From: Rhodococcus rhodnii
Lineage (GTDB): Bacteria; Actinomycetota; Actinomycetes; Mycobacteriales; Pseudonocardiaceae
Direction of reading: 5' to 3'
NCBI GenBank assembly: GCA_000720375.1
Contig: JOAA01000018.1
Location: 255,286 to 319,285, forward strand
DNA length: 64,000 nucleotides
Position numbers and translations under genes: made by a program. This document shows positions 8,451 to 16,153 of the stretch, in pieces. Numbering within the stretch: position 1 is the first letter of the stretch; the number at the start of each line of letters is the position of its first letter. Below the pieces are notes generated by a model, which made no database searches, was not told the origin of the DNA, and saw only the letters and a program-made list of their open reading frames with translations.

Positions 8451-9119
8451 ATGCGACTTCTGATGATCCTGGTGTGGTTCGCACTGCACCGGCGCACCCC
8501 GCCGGACGGCCCGGGCAAACCACCCGACGGAAACGGTGATGGGGACGGCAAACCGTCGCAGCAGCACGGGCCGATCAACGCGGGCGAGAACGTCAGCAAC
8601 GCACAGGACGCGATCGGCACAGCCCGTGACCGCGGTAAGCCAGCCGAAATCCCGGGCACCACAAGCGAGTCCCGGCCAGGCGGCGGACAACAACCGAGCG
8701 ACCCGACCGAACCACCGCCTGGCGTCACGTTCGACGACCCGAGGCGCCCGAACCTGGGCAGCGACGGCAAGTACTACATCAGAGACGGCGTGGACCACGA
8801 CGTTCCGATCGACGATCCGACGGACCTGTCCCGGACGATCACGGACATCGACCGCCCGGAGGGTGGGGTGCTGTGGGAGGAGAAGTCCGCGGTCAACGCC
8901 ACGGACATCGACAAGTGGGTGAACAAACAGGTCATCAAGAAGACCGAGGCCTACATCGACGCACGCCAGCACATCGCGGGCCGCGAGAACGCCCCGGTCG
9001 GCATCGACTTCACCACCCCGAACCCGGATCCGGCATTCAAGGCGGCGGTGGAGAAGGCAATAGCGGACCTGCGCGTCAAGTACCCTGACGTGACCATCCT
9101 AGTGAAGTGGGCAGAATGA
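8451..9119 (+). CDS. Probable toxin effector with PD-(D/E)xK nuclease-like C-terminus
   Basis: A 222-residue protein: a short hydrophobic start (MRLLMILVWFALHRR), a Pro/Gly/Asp-rich linker to about residue 95, and a compact C-terminal domain. The latter contains ITDIDRPEGGVLWEEKSA followed by a helix WVNKQVIKKTEAYIDARQ. The D...ExK spacing before an alpha helix matches the PD-(D/E)xK nuclease core found in many polymorphic toxins; this is a motif reading, not a search result. It starts directly on the preceding stop codon, in the same frame, and its own stop overlaps the start of the next gene. Likely the toxic half of the module. Confidence 0.6.
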   Translation: MRLLMILVWFALHRRTPPDGPGKPPDGNGDGDGKPSQQHGPINAGENVSNAQDAIGTARDRGKPAEIPGTTSESRPGGGQQPSDPTEPPPGVTFDDPRRPNLGSDGKYYIRDGVDHDVPIDDPTDLSRTITDIDRPEGGVLWEEKSAVNATDIDKWVNKQVIKKTEAYIDARQHIAGRENAPVGIDFTTPNPDPAFKAAVEKAIADLRVKYPDVTILVKWAE

Positions 9120-9469
9120 GCTACGTATTCGACGTCGGCGACGACACGGTATGGAGTCCCGCGCTGCAAATCGGCGACCTCTACGTCCGTTTCCTGCGCG
9201 AAATCGCGGAAATGCTCAACCTGCCCACCGGGCTGATCGAAATCGCCTCGGATATGTACGAGATCGAGCTTGACTCGTACGAAACACTGGTGAAGGCCAT
9301 TTTCGAGATGAATTTCTCCTCCGGCCATCCAGTCCTGCGCGGCCTGCTGGAAGCCGTGCTCGCCCCGTCGGTTGTGGTACTCGACCGCGCCGGCCGACCG
9401 TTGACCGCGACTTCACCGGAACAACTGGACTTGATCACGCGCGCGCAGGCTCTCTCCATGCCCCAGTGA
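9116..9469 (+). CDS. Small acidic protein, candidate immunity protein
   Basis: A 117-residue acidic protein starting at ATG 9116 inside the stop of the toxin-like gene (ATGA overlap). No family is recognised. Composition and predicted alpha/beta pattern (MSYVFDVGDDTVWSPALQIG, then helices RFLREIAEML and ETLVKAIFEM) fit a small soluble cytoplasmic protein. A lone small acidic gene translationally coupled behind a polymorphic toxin is the classical place for its immunity protein, so that role is inferred from position only. Confidence 0.6.
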   Translation: MSYVFDVGDDTVWSPALQIGDLYVRFLREIAEMLNLPTGLIEIASDMYEIELDSYETLVKAIFEMNFSSGHPVLRGLLEAVLAPSVVVLDRAGRPLTATSPEQLDLITRAQALSMPQ

Positions 9470-9517
9470 AGCCAACTGGCCTGACCTGGTTGCACCTTGG
9501 CCGCATCGCTACGGTTC

Positions 9518-9540
9518 CTGGAGCGACAGTGTCACTCCAG
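9518..9540 (+). promoter_or_regulatory. Near-palindromic 23-bp operator candidate upstream of 9552
   Basis: CTGGAG and CTCCAG arms enclose a largely symmetric GACA/TGTC core, ending 11 bases before ATG 9552. A TTGCAC hexamer lies upstream. A dyad this close to the start could bind a repressor or fold in the leader mRNA. Confidence 0.4.
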
Positions 9541-9551
9541 GAGGGGAAGGC

Positions 9552-10382
9552 ATGGCGCGTTGGCGGGCGGACCAACTGCCGCCGCCGTCACCAGCAGTGA
9601 TGCACGCGGCGGCTGCCATGGGACTCGGCGGTTTGGTCGCCACTACCCACGTGATGCACAGCCTGGCCCCACCTCCAGGCAATCCAGCGGCGGAACGCTG
9701 GATCATCCGGCTGCTGATCCTCGTCGTCGCGGGCTGTCTGGTCGGATCGCTCATGTTCTTCGGCAGCGGCAACGCAGCCGTCGGCGCCGCGTTCCTCCTA
9801 CCCGTCGTAGGCGTCATTGTCCTGGCCATCGTGCGAGGACGGCGCGTTCGAAGCGCCGGCCCTCAGCCGTACGAGGTGGCCTATCGGTTCCAGCAGGGCA
9901 TGGTGTGTCCTACCGTCGACAACGCAGTGCCGTTCCGCTGGGACTCCATCACCCAGGTCTACGAAAACGTGACCCACCACTATCGCGGCGTTCAATACGC
10001 GAACACGACCTTCGAATACACCCTCGTGGCATCGAATGGCTGGAAAGTCCGCTTTGTCAGCAGCGACGGAAGCGGACCGAACAAAGCCCAGTCCGTCCTC
10101 GCACCGGTGATCCGTCAGGAAGTAAGCGACCGAATCCTGGCGACGGCGACAAACCAGCTCAACGCGGGCGGCCACGTGCCATTCGGCGACGTGGCAATAG
10201 CCCAGCAAGGAATCACCGGCCCCGCAGGCCCGGTGCCATGGTGGCGGGTGACCGAACTGACTACTGAGCACGGTGTCGTCACCATCAAGGTCGACGGCCA
10301 CCCATGGTGGTCCCGCCACACCAGAGATATCCCCAACTTCCAGATCTTCTGGCACCTGACCCGGCAACTGCGCCCCCACTGA
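9552..10382 (+). CDS. Membrane protein with soluble C-terminal domain, DUF6585-like
   Basis: A 276-residue protein with two or three membrane helices (about 53-73 and 78-98), then a cytosolic domain beginning PYEVAYRFQQGMV. Alternating strands (FRWDSITQVYENVTHHY, FEYTLVASNGWKVRF) and a C-terminal HTRDIPNFQIFWHLTRQL give a pleckstrin-homology-like pattern seen in actinobacterial proteins annotated DUF6585. Function unknown. It follows the toxin operon but has its own leader with a dyad; a link to that module is not shown. Confidence 0.65.
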   Translation: MARWRADQLPPPSPAVMHAAAAMGLGGLVATTHVMHSLAPPPGNPAAERWIIRLLILVVAGCLVGSLMFFGSGNAAVGAAFLLPVVGVIVLAIVRGRRVRSAGPQPYEVAYRFQQGMVCPTVDNAVPFRWDSITQVYENVTHHYRGVQYANTTFEYTLVASNGWKVRFVSSDGSGPNKAQSVLAPVIRQEVSDRILATATNQLNAGGHVPFGDVAIAQQGITGPAGPVPWWRVTELTTEHGVVTIKVDGHPWWSRHTRDIPNFQIFWHLTRQLRPH

Positions 10383-10407
10383 CCAGCGCGGTCCACAATG
10401 GAGGGTG

Positions 10408-10857
10408 TCATGCCCTGGTGAACTCCATGACCCAGTTGGATTCCCAGGTCTTCCCGCCGTCGGCGGAGAATTCCTGTTCCCACCGGGCTGAGGTGGGTGT
10501 GATGTCGGACCAGATGAAGTGCGCCTTGATCGGTTCGCCGTCGTGTGTGTCATCGCCGTAGAAGTCACCGCGGCCGTCGGTGAAGGTGCCGACGACCGGT
10601 GGAAAGAGCACGCCGGTGCGGCTGTTCGCCCAGTAGATCGACCATTCCTTGCGTTCGAGGTCGAACAGCCGCAAGGTGAAGCCGCGGCTGCCGAGCGTCG
10701 GGAAGACGATCTCTTCGGTGTTGCCGCCGCCGTTGAAGATCGGCCGACAGGTCGTGGTGCCAGGGAAGGTCTCCCACTCGTCGCTGCCGGCGAACAGCGT
10801 CCTGAGCCGGCGGTTGACCACGTTCCACGAGCCGATGAAGAAGTCGAAGTCGTTCAT
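10408..10857 (-). CDS. DUF1579-like beta-barrel protein
   Basis: A 149-residue soluble protein with the opening FDFFIGSWNVVNRRL and strand-rich repeats (FTLRLFDLERKEWSIYWAN, GVLFPPVVGTFTDGRGDFYG, ARWEQEFSADGGKTWESNW). This matches the small lipocalin-like family often labelled DUF1579, described in secondary-metabolite and stress settings, with no fixed reaction. It is divergent from the WYL regulator, with a perfect dyad between them, so it is probably a target of that regulator. Confidence 0.75.
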   Translation of the reverse strand: MNDFDFFIGSWNVVNRRLRTLFAGSDEWETFPGTTTCRPIFNGGGNTEEIVFPTLGSRGFTLRLFDLERKEWSIYWANSRTGVLFPPVVGTFTDGRGDFYGDDTHDGEPIKAHFIWSDITPTSARWEQEFSADGGKTWESNWVMEFTRA

Positions 10858-10881
10858 GCCGCAGATCGTGACGGACTACCC

Positions 10882-10898
10882 CTGACAGCTTCTGTCAG
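10882..10898. promoter_or_regulatory. Perfect inverted repeat operator between divergent genes
   Basis: CTGACAG-CTT-CTGTCAG, two 7-base arms around a 3-base centre, in the 61-base gap between the DUF1579-like gene and the WYL regulator. Size and position suit an HTH dimer site, most simply the autoregulatory site of the WYL protein. Confidence 0.6.
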
Positions 10899-10918
10899 CG
10901 GCTGGCAGACTTCCGACA

Positions 10919-11905
10919 ATGCGTGCCAGTCGACTGCTGTCACTACTGCTGTTGCTGCAGAACCGGGGACGGATGAGCGCCGCACAACTGGCAGTGGAAC
11001 TCGGCGTGACAGCCCGGACGGTCTACCGTGACGTCGAGGCGCTCGCCGCGGCCGGTGTGCCGATCTACGCCGAGCATGGCCCGACCGGCGGATACAAGCT
11101 GATGGACGGCTACCGCACCCGGCTGACCGGACTGACCGCGGACGAGGCCGAATCGCTCTTCCTGACCGGAATGCCGCAACCAGCCGCCGAACTAGGTCTC
11201 GGCGCCCAAGTAGCCGCCGCAGAGCTGAAGCTGATGGCGGCGCTGCCAACCGCATACCGGGATGCGTCGGTTCGTATCCGCCAGCGCTTCCACCTCGACG
11301 CCCCAGGTTGGTACCGGGAGCCCGACACAGTGCCGCACCTGTTGGCGGTCGCCGACGCACTCTGGCAGGACCAGGCCATCGAGGTCCGCTACCGACGCTG
11401 GTCGCCCCAACCAGGCGAGGTGACGCGGCGACTGCACCCACTGGGCCTGGTTCTCAAGGCAGGTGTCTGGTACCTGATCGCGGCCGGACACGGCCAGCCA
11501 CGCACCTATCGCGTCTCCGCGATCGTCAGCCTGAAACCGCTGCGGGAACGGTTCCCCCGACCAGACGACTTCAACTTGGCCGAATTCTGGCAAGACCACG
11601 TCGAACGCTACGAACAACCCGACACCGACGAAGTCGCCACCGTACGCCTCACGCCGCGTGGCGTAACCGCCCTACCCGACGTCCTCGGCCCAAAAGCCGC
11701 CCGCCAAGCCTTGAATACCCTCACACCCACCAAAGAGGACGGCTGGCACCACGCCACCATCCCAATGGAGAACATCCCCCACACCACCGCACTCCTACTG
11801 CGCCTAGGCCCAGACGTCCAAGTCCTAGCCCCACCCAACCTGGTAACCCACATAACAGAAACGATCCAAACAATGTCCCGCCTCTACCCACCAGTCACGC
11901 CATAA
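10919..11905 (+). CDS. YafY-type transcriptional regulator (HTH + WYL domain)
   Basis: A 328-residue regulator. The N-terminal winged helix-turn-helix reads RLLSLLLLLQNRGRMSAAQL, then ELGVTARTVYRDVEALAAAG (HTH_11 type), followed by the GGY wing (GPTGGYKLMDGY). The C-terminal half carries the WYL ligand-binding domain, with the hallmark residues in GVWYLIAAG. WYL proteins sense small ligands or nucleic acids. Here it is divergent from a DUF1579-like gene with a 17-bp dyad in between, so it is a likely local regulator. Confidence 0.9.
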   Translation: MRASRLLSLLLLLQNRGRMSAAQLAVELGVTARTVYRDVEALAAAGVPIYAEHGPTGGYKLMDGYRTRLTGLTADEAESLFLTGMPQPAAELGLGAQVAAAELKLMAALPTAYRDASVRIRQRFHLDAPGWYREPDTVPHLLAVADALWQDQAIEVRYRRWSPQPGEVTRRLHPLGLVLKAGVWYLIAAGHGQPRTYRVSAIVSLKPLRERFPRPDDFNLAEFWQDHVERYEQPDTDEVATVRLTPRGVTALPDVLGPKAARQALNTLTPTKEDGWHHATIPMENIPHTTALLLRLGPDVQVLAPPNLVTHITETIQTMSRLYPPVTP

Positions 11906-12141
11906 GCGGTTGCTGGCCCAAACGAAAGCGCTGGAAGATACGAAGATCCCCACCCAAGGGCTTCACGGCAATGCCGCCCCCGCCGATCCAAACGCAACGG
12001 ACCCAGCCCTGGACGATGCGAAGCATCCTGCAAAGGGCTTCGCGGCAAAGCCGCGCGGCTAGTCCAAGCGAAAAGCGCCCACCGCTGGAAGGCCCGAAGC
12101 CCGCACCGTGGGGGCGTGGGGGGCTCGGCCCCCCAAAATAA
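11906..12141. other. Non-coding, hairpin-rich gap
   Basis: No gene seen. The stretch holds several short palindromes (GATGCGAAGCATC, GGCTTCGCGGCAAAGCCGCG, and a G/C block at 12111-12135), similar in style to the sequence after tRNA-Ser at 63.75 kb. Confidence 0.5.
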
Positions 12142-12193
12142 TCAAGGACGACCCCGGGGAGCTTGCGAAGCAAGCGATCAGGGTCGTCCTTGA
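12142..12193 (-). terminator. Original terminator of tRNA-Arg left outside the island
   Basis: TCAAGGACGACCC and GGGTCGTCCTTGA form a perfect 13-bp stem with a nested GCTTGC-GAA-GCAAGC hairpin. It lies 7 bases beyond the orphan tRNA-Arg 3' half (minus sense), the expected place for that gene's native terminator. This supports the view that the left copy is the ancestral chromosomal end. Confidence 0.7.
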
Positions 12194-12199
12194 GGACGC

Positions 12200-12244
12200 G
12201 CGCACCCGAAGGGATTCGAACCCCTAACCTTCTGATCCGTAGTC
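12200..12244 (-). repeat. Left attachment site: orphan 3' half of tRNA-Arg(ACG)
   Basis: 45 bases identical to 48468-48512, running from the anticodon loop to the discriminator base of tRNA-Arg(ACG). No 5' half follows, so it is not a functional tRNA. It is the left junction of the island. Confidence 0.95.
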
Positions 12245-12555
12245 CGAAGAAATCCGTCCAGGAGGTCCTTCTCGGTCCAGACCAGTCCGGAAATGGCCAG
12301 GTCGGGCCGCCTCACTGTCCTTCTCCGTCCTGCCCAATCCGCGCAGGTTCTTTGACGTCCGAACACCCATCGAACACCCCGGAGACCCCTAAGTACGGAC
12401 CCGATCACAGCCCGCCGAACGACGGTCGACCGGATCCAGCACCTACAGTCAGTGATCCGCTGCTCCCCGAATCCACCGGCACAGGTTCCCTCGCGGCGCG
12501 CGATGCAACTCCCCGGCACAGTGCCCGAGTGGGAGACACTGCCAGGCCGGATCCG

Positions 12556-12738
12556 GTGAGTTTCCTGCAGTGCGCCGACGCGCCCGCGGTGCTGGACGCC
12601 CTGCGCGGAATCACGCTCAGTCACGATGACCAAGACCTTCTCGAACGCCTGTCGACGTGGGATCCCACCATTCTCGACCCCCTCGCCGGTCTTTTCCGCC
12701 GCGTCCGTATCGCCGACAACCGGGGGCGCCGGAAATGA
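12556..12738 (+). CDS. Small island protein preceding the initiator-like gene
   Basis: A 60-residue product from GTG 12556 (QCADAPAVLDALRGITLSHD, then QDLLERLSTWDPTILDPLAG, ending RIADNRGRRK). The frame is open further upstream, with in-frame GTGs earlier, so the true start is uncertain. Its stop overlaps ATG 12735 of the next gene by 4 bases (ATGA), which supports real translation. No family recognised; regulators such as small excisionase-like or copy-control proteins occupy this place in related elements, which is speculation here. Confidence 0.5.
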   Translation: MSFLQCADAPAVLDALRGITLSHDDQDLLERLSTWDPTILDPLAGLFRRVRIADNRGRRK

Positions 12739-13415
12739 GCATCGAAGCGATTAACTGGGCCCTCAACCACGCCCCGATCCCGACGAATAGGAAAAACGCG
12801 TCAAGCCTCGCGATCGTGCTCATCGGATTGGCAAACCACGCCGACTCCGAAGGGCGCAACGCGTTTCCCGCGGTCAAAACCCTGGCCCTATACACCCGCC
12901 TGAAAGAACGCGCGGTCCAATACGCGATACGAGATCTGGAAAACCTCGGCCTCATCACACCATCCGACCCGAAAATCATCGCCGCACACGTCCGGCGCAA
13001 AGACCGCCGCCCGAACGGTTGGGACCTCGCCATCCACACCACCCACACCTCTATCCACAACCCGGACGACGAGGTGCAGACACTGCACCCCGCTGCGCCC
13101 GACGAGGTGCACACACGACCGAACGGGGTGCAAACAACAACGTCACGGGGTGCACAGAATGCAGCCGAACCATCCCTTAACCACCCAGGAACCCAACGCG
13201 CGCGCGAGCGCGTGCACCCGCCCACGCGCACCGCTCGCCCACCAGGCACACCCCCACCCCCGGTCTGCGGGCAATGCGACGCACGCCCCGGCGAGCCCGT
13301 AAGTGCCCGCGTCGTATGGCTCGACGACGCCCACCACACCTCCCAGCCCTGCCCACGCTGCCACCCCGCCGCTCTCGCAACCGCCCCTGCCTGTGTCGAG
13401 GAAGGTCACCGGTGA
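12735..13415 (+). CDS. Replication-initiator-like HTH protein with C-terminal zinc ribbon
   Basis: A 226-residue protein. The N-terminal winged helix (ASSLAIVLIGLANHADSEGR, FPAVKTLALYTRLKERAVQY, AIRDLENLGLI) is of the HTH_36 type used by plasmid and element replication initiators. A low-complexity middle (residues about 105-165) follows. The C-terminus has paired cysteines (CGQCDARPGEP ... CPRCHP), a putative zinc ribbon. It overlaps genes on both sides by 4 bases. The middle is encoded by DNA with spaced GGTGCA repeats, possible iterons. Role in island replication is inferred from family and location. Confidence 0.75.
   Translation: MSIEAINWALNHAPIPTNRKNASSLAIVLIGLANHADSEGRNAFPAVKTLALYTRLKERAVQYAIRDLENLGLITPSDPKIIAAHVRRKDRRPNGWDLAIHTTHTSIHNPDDEVQTLHPAAPDEVHTRPNGVQTTTSRGAQNAAEPSLNHPGTQRARERVHPPTRTARPPGTPPPPVCGQCDARPGEPVSARVVWLDDAHHTSQPCPRCHPAALATAPACVEEGHR
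13073..13154. repeat. GGTGCA/TGCACC repeat cluster (iteron-like) inside the initiator gene
   Basis: GGTGCA occurs at 13073, 13106, 13127 and 13149, and TGCACC at 13084, with spacings of roughly two to three helical turns. They lie in the part of the gene encoding unconserved low-complexity sequence, so constraint may be on the DNA. Confidence 0.4.
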
Positions 13416-14507
13416 ACCGAACCGACAACGACGTACTCACCCAGGTACGGGACGCCATCCACGCCGCGACACGCGAAGGTCGCCCCGTGCCCGGGCGCCC
13501 CACCCTCATCCGGCTCACCGGCGCCACCGACCACGCCATCAAGAAGGCCTTGCACATGGTCGCCTCCGAGGAGGAGGCGCAGCCCACCAGTCCGTCGGTC
13601 ACCACCCAGGCGATCCCTCGCCATCCCGACGACCCTGGCGTTTCTGGCGACGCCAGCCCGTCAGAACACCGCCACACCGATCCGGCGCTGGCGCCAGCCG
13701 CCACCAGCCCATCGCCAGCTCTCGCCGCACGCGGCGAGATCACCGCCCATGACACGACGCCCCAAAGATCAAGTGGCCTACCTGCTGGCGAACCGCTGGC
13801 GGGCACTGGCGACCTCGCTGGCGACGCCCGCCAGCCTGGCGCCAGCCCGGACGTACTCCTGGCGCCAGCCCTCACCCACCTCGCGCCAGGTGACCACCAA
13901 GCCACGGATGGGATGGCGCCCGACCACAATTCAGCAGCCCCGCTGTCGCCATCGGCCACGGCAGTCGGGGCGGCCGATGATGTCGGTCTGGCGCCAGCTG
14001 GCAAGCCACACCGCCAGGGCTCGCCAGCCGAGCCGGACACTGGCGGCAAACTGGTCGCCTGGACCGGGTTTGTGTTCGGCTCGCTCGTCTCCCGTCGCGG
14101 GCAACGTCCTGGCGTCTCGCATCCCTCCGGCGAACGCCTCATTTGACTGGCAACCGAGTCTGTTCGCGCAAGTCGGGGCCGCCGTCTGGCCCATCACACT
14201 CCTGCTGGCCGTCGAAGCACTCTCACGAGTGAGGTGGCCGTCCGGCGTGCTCTGGAAACTCGCCCGATACGGCGGCGTCGTCGGCGTCGCCCTCGGCTCA
14301 GCCGCCATCTCCTACGGCCACATCCACACCGTCCTCACCTCCTGGGGCTACGGCCACCTCGCCGCCGCGGTCGGCCCTCTGGTGATCGACGGCTTGATGG
14401 TCGTCGCCGGCTTCGCGCTCCTGGCGACCGCCAAACACCAGGCTGGCGCCAGCCCACCGCCAGCTGGCGACACCGACCACCAACCCCGCGCCGAGATGTC
14501 CTTGTGA
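13412..14507 (+). pseudogene. DUF2637 (SpdB-like) membrane protein with N-terminal HTH, broken by a +1 frameshift
   Basis: The gene starts at GTG 13412, overlapping the previous stop. The first frame encodes an HTH-like segment (VLTQVRDAIHAATREG, IRLTGATDHAIKKALHMVAS), a long low-complexity linker and the start of a membrane helix, KLVAWTGFVFGSLVS. It then runs out of frame, stopping at 14146. The next frame resumes exactly where the helix should go on (VAGNVLASRIPP), followed by three more helices and the DUF2637 signature VALGSAAISYGHIHTVLTSW and GPLVIDGLMVVAGFALL. Dropping one C from CCC at 14091-14093 restores one protein of about 364 residues. DUF2637 proteins act in spread of actinomycete plasmids. 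Mutation, sequencing error or phase variation are all possible. Confidence 0.75.
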
Positions 14508-14838
14508 TCTCAGTGCACCCCACACGATGACAGCGGTGACCGCGGCGCGCTGGCGTGACAGCCACCAGTCCCACGGGGCAAAGGTGGCGAGGCTGGCGGC
14601 GGTCCTGTCGCCAGCAAACCACCAGCCCTTGATCGCGTAGGCAATGTGGACACCCCTTCGCCACCAGCTGGTGACACCACCCGCCAGCGGCGTCCGATGG
14701 CTGGCTTGGCACTGGCGCCAGCTGGTGGCCCAACTGGCGACGCCTGCGGCGTTGGCGAACATCGGCACCAGCAACACCAGAAGCGATACGCCCACCGTTC
14801 GTCGACTACCGCGCCAGCAGCGCCACAGTCAGCTGGCG
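13635..14838. repeat. Field of about 36 CTGGCG/CGCCAG repeats
   Basis: About 20 CTGGCG and 16 CGCCAG hexamers in 1.2 kb by eye count, where about two are expected. Six are full palindromes CTGGCGCCAG (13688, 13836, 13859, 13988, 14443, 14712). They fall in several reading frames and continue past the gene end, but are absent from 14115-14420, the conserved membrane part of the DUF2637 gene. This argues for a DNA-level function such as a transfer or replication locus. Confidence 0.75.
14298..14795 (-). CDS. Possible small membrane protein antisense to the DUF2637 gene end
   Basis: An open frame from GTG 14795 reads as a hydrophobic Trp-rich protein (GVSLLVLLVPMFANAAGV, then GVHIAYAIKGWWFAGDRTAA and AAVTAVIVWGALR) with high third-position GC. 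Beyond about 14507 it is antisense to the certain DUF2637 coding region, so the C-terminus is suspect. No ribosome site precedes it. It may be real up to the overlap or be a by-product of the CTGGCG repeats. No other gene is seen in 14508-14925. Confidence 0.25.
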   Translation of the reverse strand: MGVSLLVLLVPMFANAAGVASWATSWRQCQASHRTPLAGGVTSWWRRGVHIAYAIKGWWFAGDRTAASLATFAPWDWWLSRQRAAVTAVIVWGALRSQGHLGAGLVVGVASWRWAGASLVFGGRQEREAGDDHQAVDHQRADRGGEVAVAPGGEDGVDVAVGDGG

Positions 14839-14925
14839 AGGTCTCTTCACCCGGGAGGCTCCACGCCGGAGCGAATCGTGTGAGACGGCCGCCGCTAGGT
14901 CTCCCTCAGGCGGTCGGTCAGCGGA

Positions 14926-15921
14926 TTAGGACGGAGCCGCACAGGGTAACGGGGCAAGATCAGCGAGCGGCATCCAGCCTTGCCCAGTAGGACTGTCCTT
15001 GGGCACAAGGACCGCCTGGTAAGAACCGTGGCCGGTGTCGTGGACAGGGATGTCGATCAGGCGGATCCGATCATCTTTCGCTTTCCATTTCAGGGGTGTG
15101 TCGTCTCCGATGTGCACCCATACGGGAGACGTTGCGACGATGACCACGGCGCAGCGCTTGTCATTCAGCTGCTTGGCGTCGGTTCTTGCGGTCACGGTTG
15201 AGGACGGCACAGAAGGTGCACCCCCGACGACTGGACCTGGCACGGTAGATCCAGGGGAACCTGACGTGTCTCGCGATGAGCTCCATGTCCAGGCTCCACC
15301 GCCTAGCAGGGCAGCGCCGGCTATCGCGATGGCCAGCTTCTTGGTGTAGTTCTGTAGTCGCCGCTGTGCAGGAGCGTGAGACGGCTCCTCTGGATCCGCG
15401 AGCCGCAGAAATGCATCTTCTTCATTCACGTGCCGCTGCCCGGGTAACGCCTCTGGTGATTCCACGGGAGGTGCAGCATGTACAGCCGCATCCGTCACAT
15501 CTCGCTCTGGTTCGAGGTAAGCCTGTCGGATGACCGGCTGGGGCGCTGGGGGCGGTGGTTCGATTCGTGAGGTCTCGATCGGCACCCGGGATGCGGGCCC
15601 TGTGATCAGTGCAGCCCTTTCTGCGGCGACACGCAGGTCGTCGAGGTTGAATGTATTTCGACCTTGTTCGATCGTGAGTGCAACCATCTGTGGAACAACG
15701 GCGTCGAACGCTGCTTGAGGCCGCTGCCCCTGCAGATAACGACTGAGAGTGGCTTGCGCGCAGTTCACTTTGGCGGCAAGAGCAGACGCGGTGGTCTCCC
15801 CCGTGGCCTCCGCCAGCTTTCGTAACATTGTCGCCCATTGTCTAACTTCCGCCGGTAGGTCGATAGGCAGGTCCTGCAGCTGCATCATCACCGTCGTCTC
15901 ACTTGTTCCCGGAATCGTCAT
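14926..15921 (-). CDS. Membrane-tethered HTH protein with extracytoplasmic domain
   Basis: A 331-residue protein. The N-terminus holds a phage-type helix-turn-helix (WATMLRKLAEATGETTASAL, AAKVNCAQATLSRYLQGQRP). A Pro-rich linker leads to one membrane helix (KKLAIAIAGAALLGGGAWTW, about 205-224). The outside part has a small cysteine-containing domain (NDKRCAVVIVATSPVWVHIG) ending PLADLAPLPCAAPS. This topology fits a one-component membrane regulator that reads an envelope signal. A second protein of the same plan lies at 31844-32887. Ligand unknown. Confidence 0.7.
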   Translation of the reverse strand: MTIPGTSETTVMMQLQDLPIDLPAEVRQWATMLRKLAEATGETTASALAAKVNCAQATLSRYLQGQRPQAAFDAVVPQMVALTIEQGRNTFNLDDLRVAAERAALITGPASRVPIETSRIEPPPPAPQPVIRQAYLEPERDVTDAAVHAAPPVESPEALPGQRHVNEEDAFLRLADPEEPSHAPAQRRLQNYTKKLAIAIAGAALLGGGAWTWSSSRDTSGSPGSTVPGPVVGGAPSVPSSTVTARTDAKQLNDKRCAVVIVATSPVWVHIGDDTPLKWKAKDDRIRLIDIPVHDTGHGSYQAVLVPKDSPTGQGWMPLADLAPLPCAAPS

Positions 15922-16153
15922 TCCCGCTGGCCAGAGGGGATGGAATATCCGCTCTGTTCCCGAACGCCGGTAAGCCTAGCGGCGCACGACAAGCACTAGG
16001 TCTAATGCACACATCACCACGCCGAGCAAACGCCCGCGTCCACTCGGACCTTCGACACGAACGTCACCATGACAAACGTTCTCGTAGTCAGATCGCGCTA
16101 GGCGCCGGGTCTCGACACACGGTAAAGCAACTACATTCAGGAGAGAGGCATAC

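Noticed and set aside
13635..14838. CTGGCG repeats as a protein repeat
   Set aside because: They fall in different frames, continue outside the gene and do not produce a consistent peptide unit.
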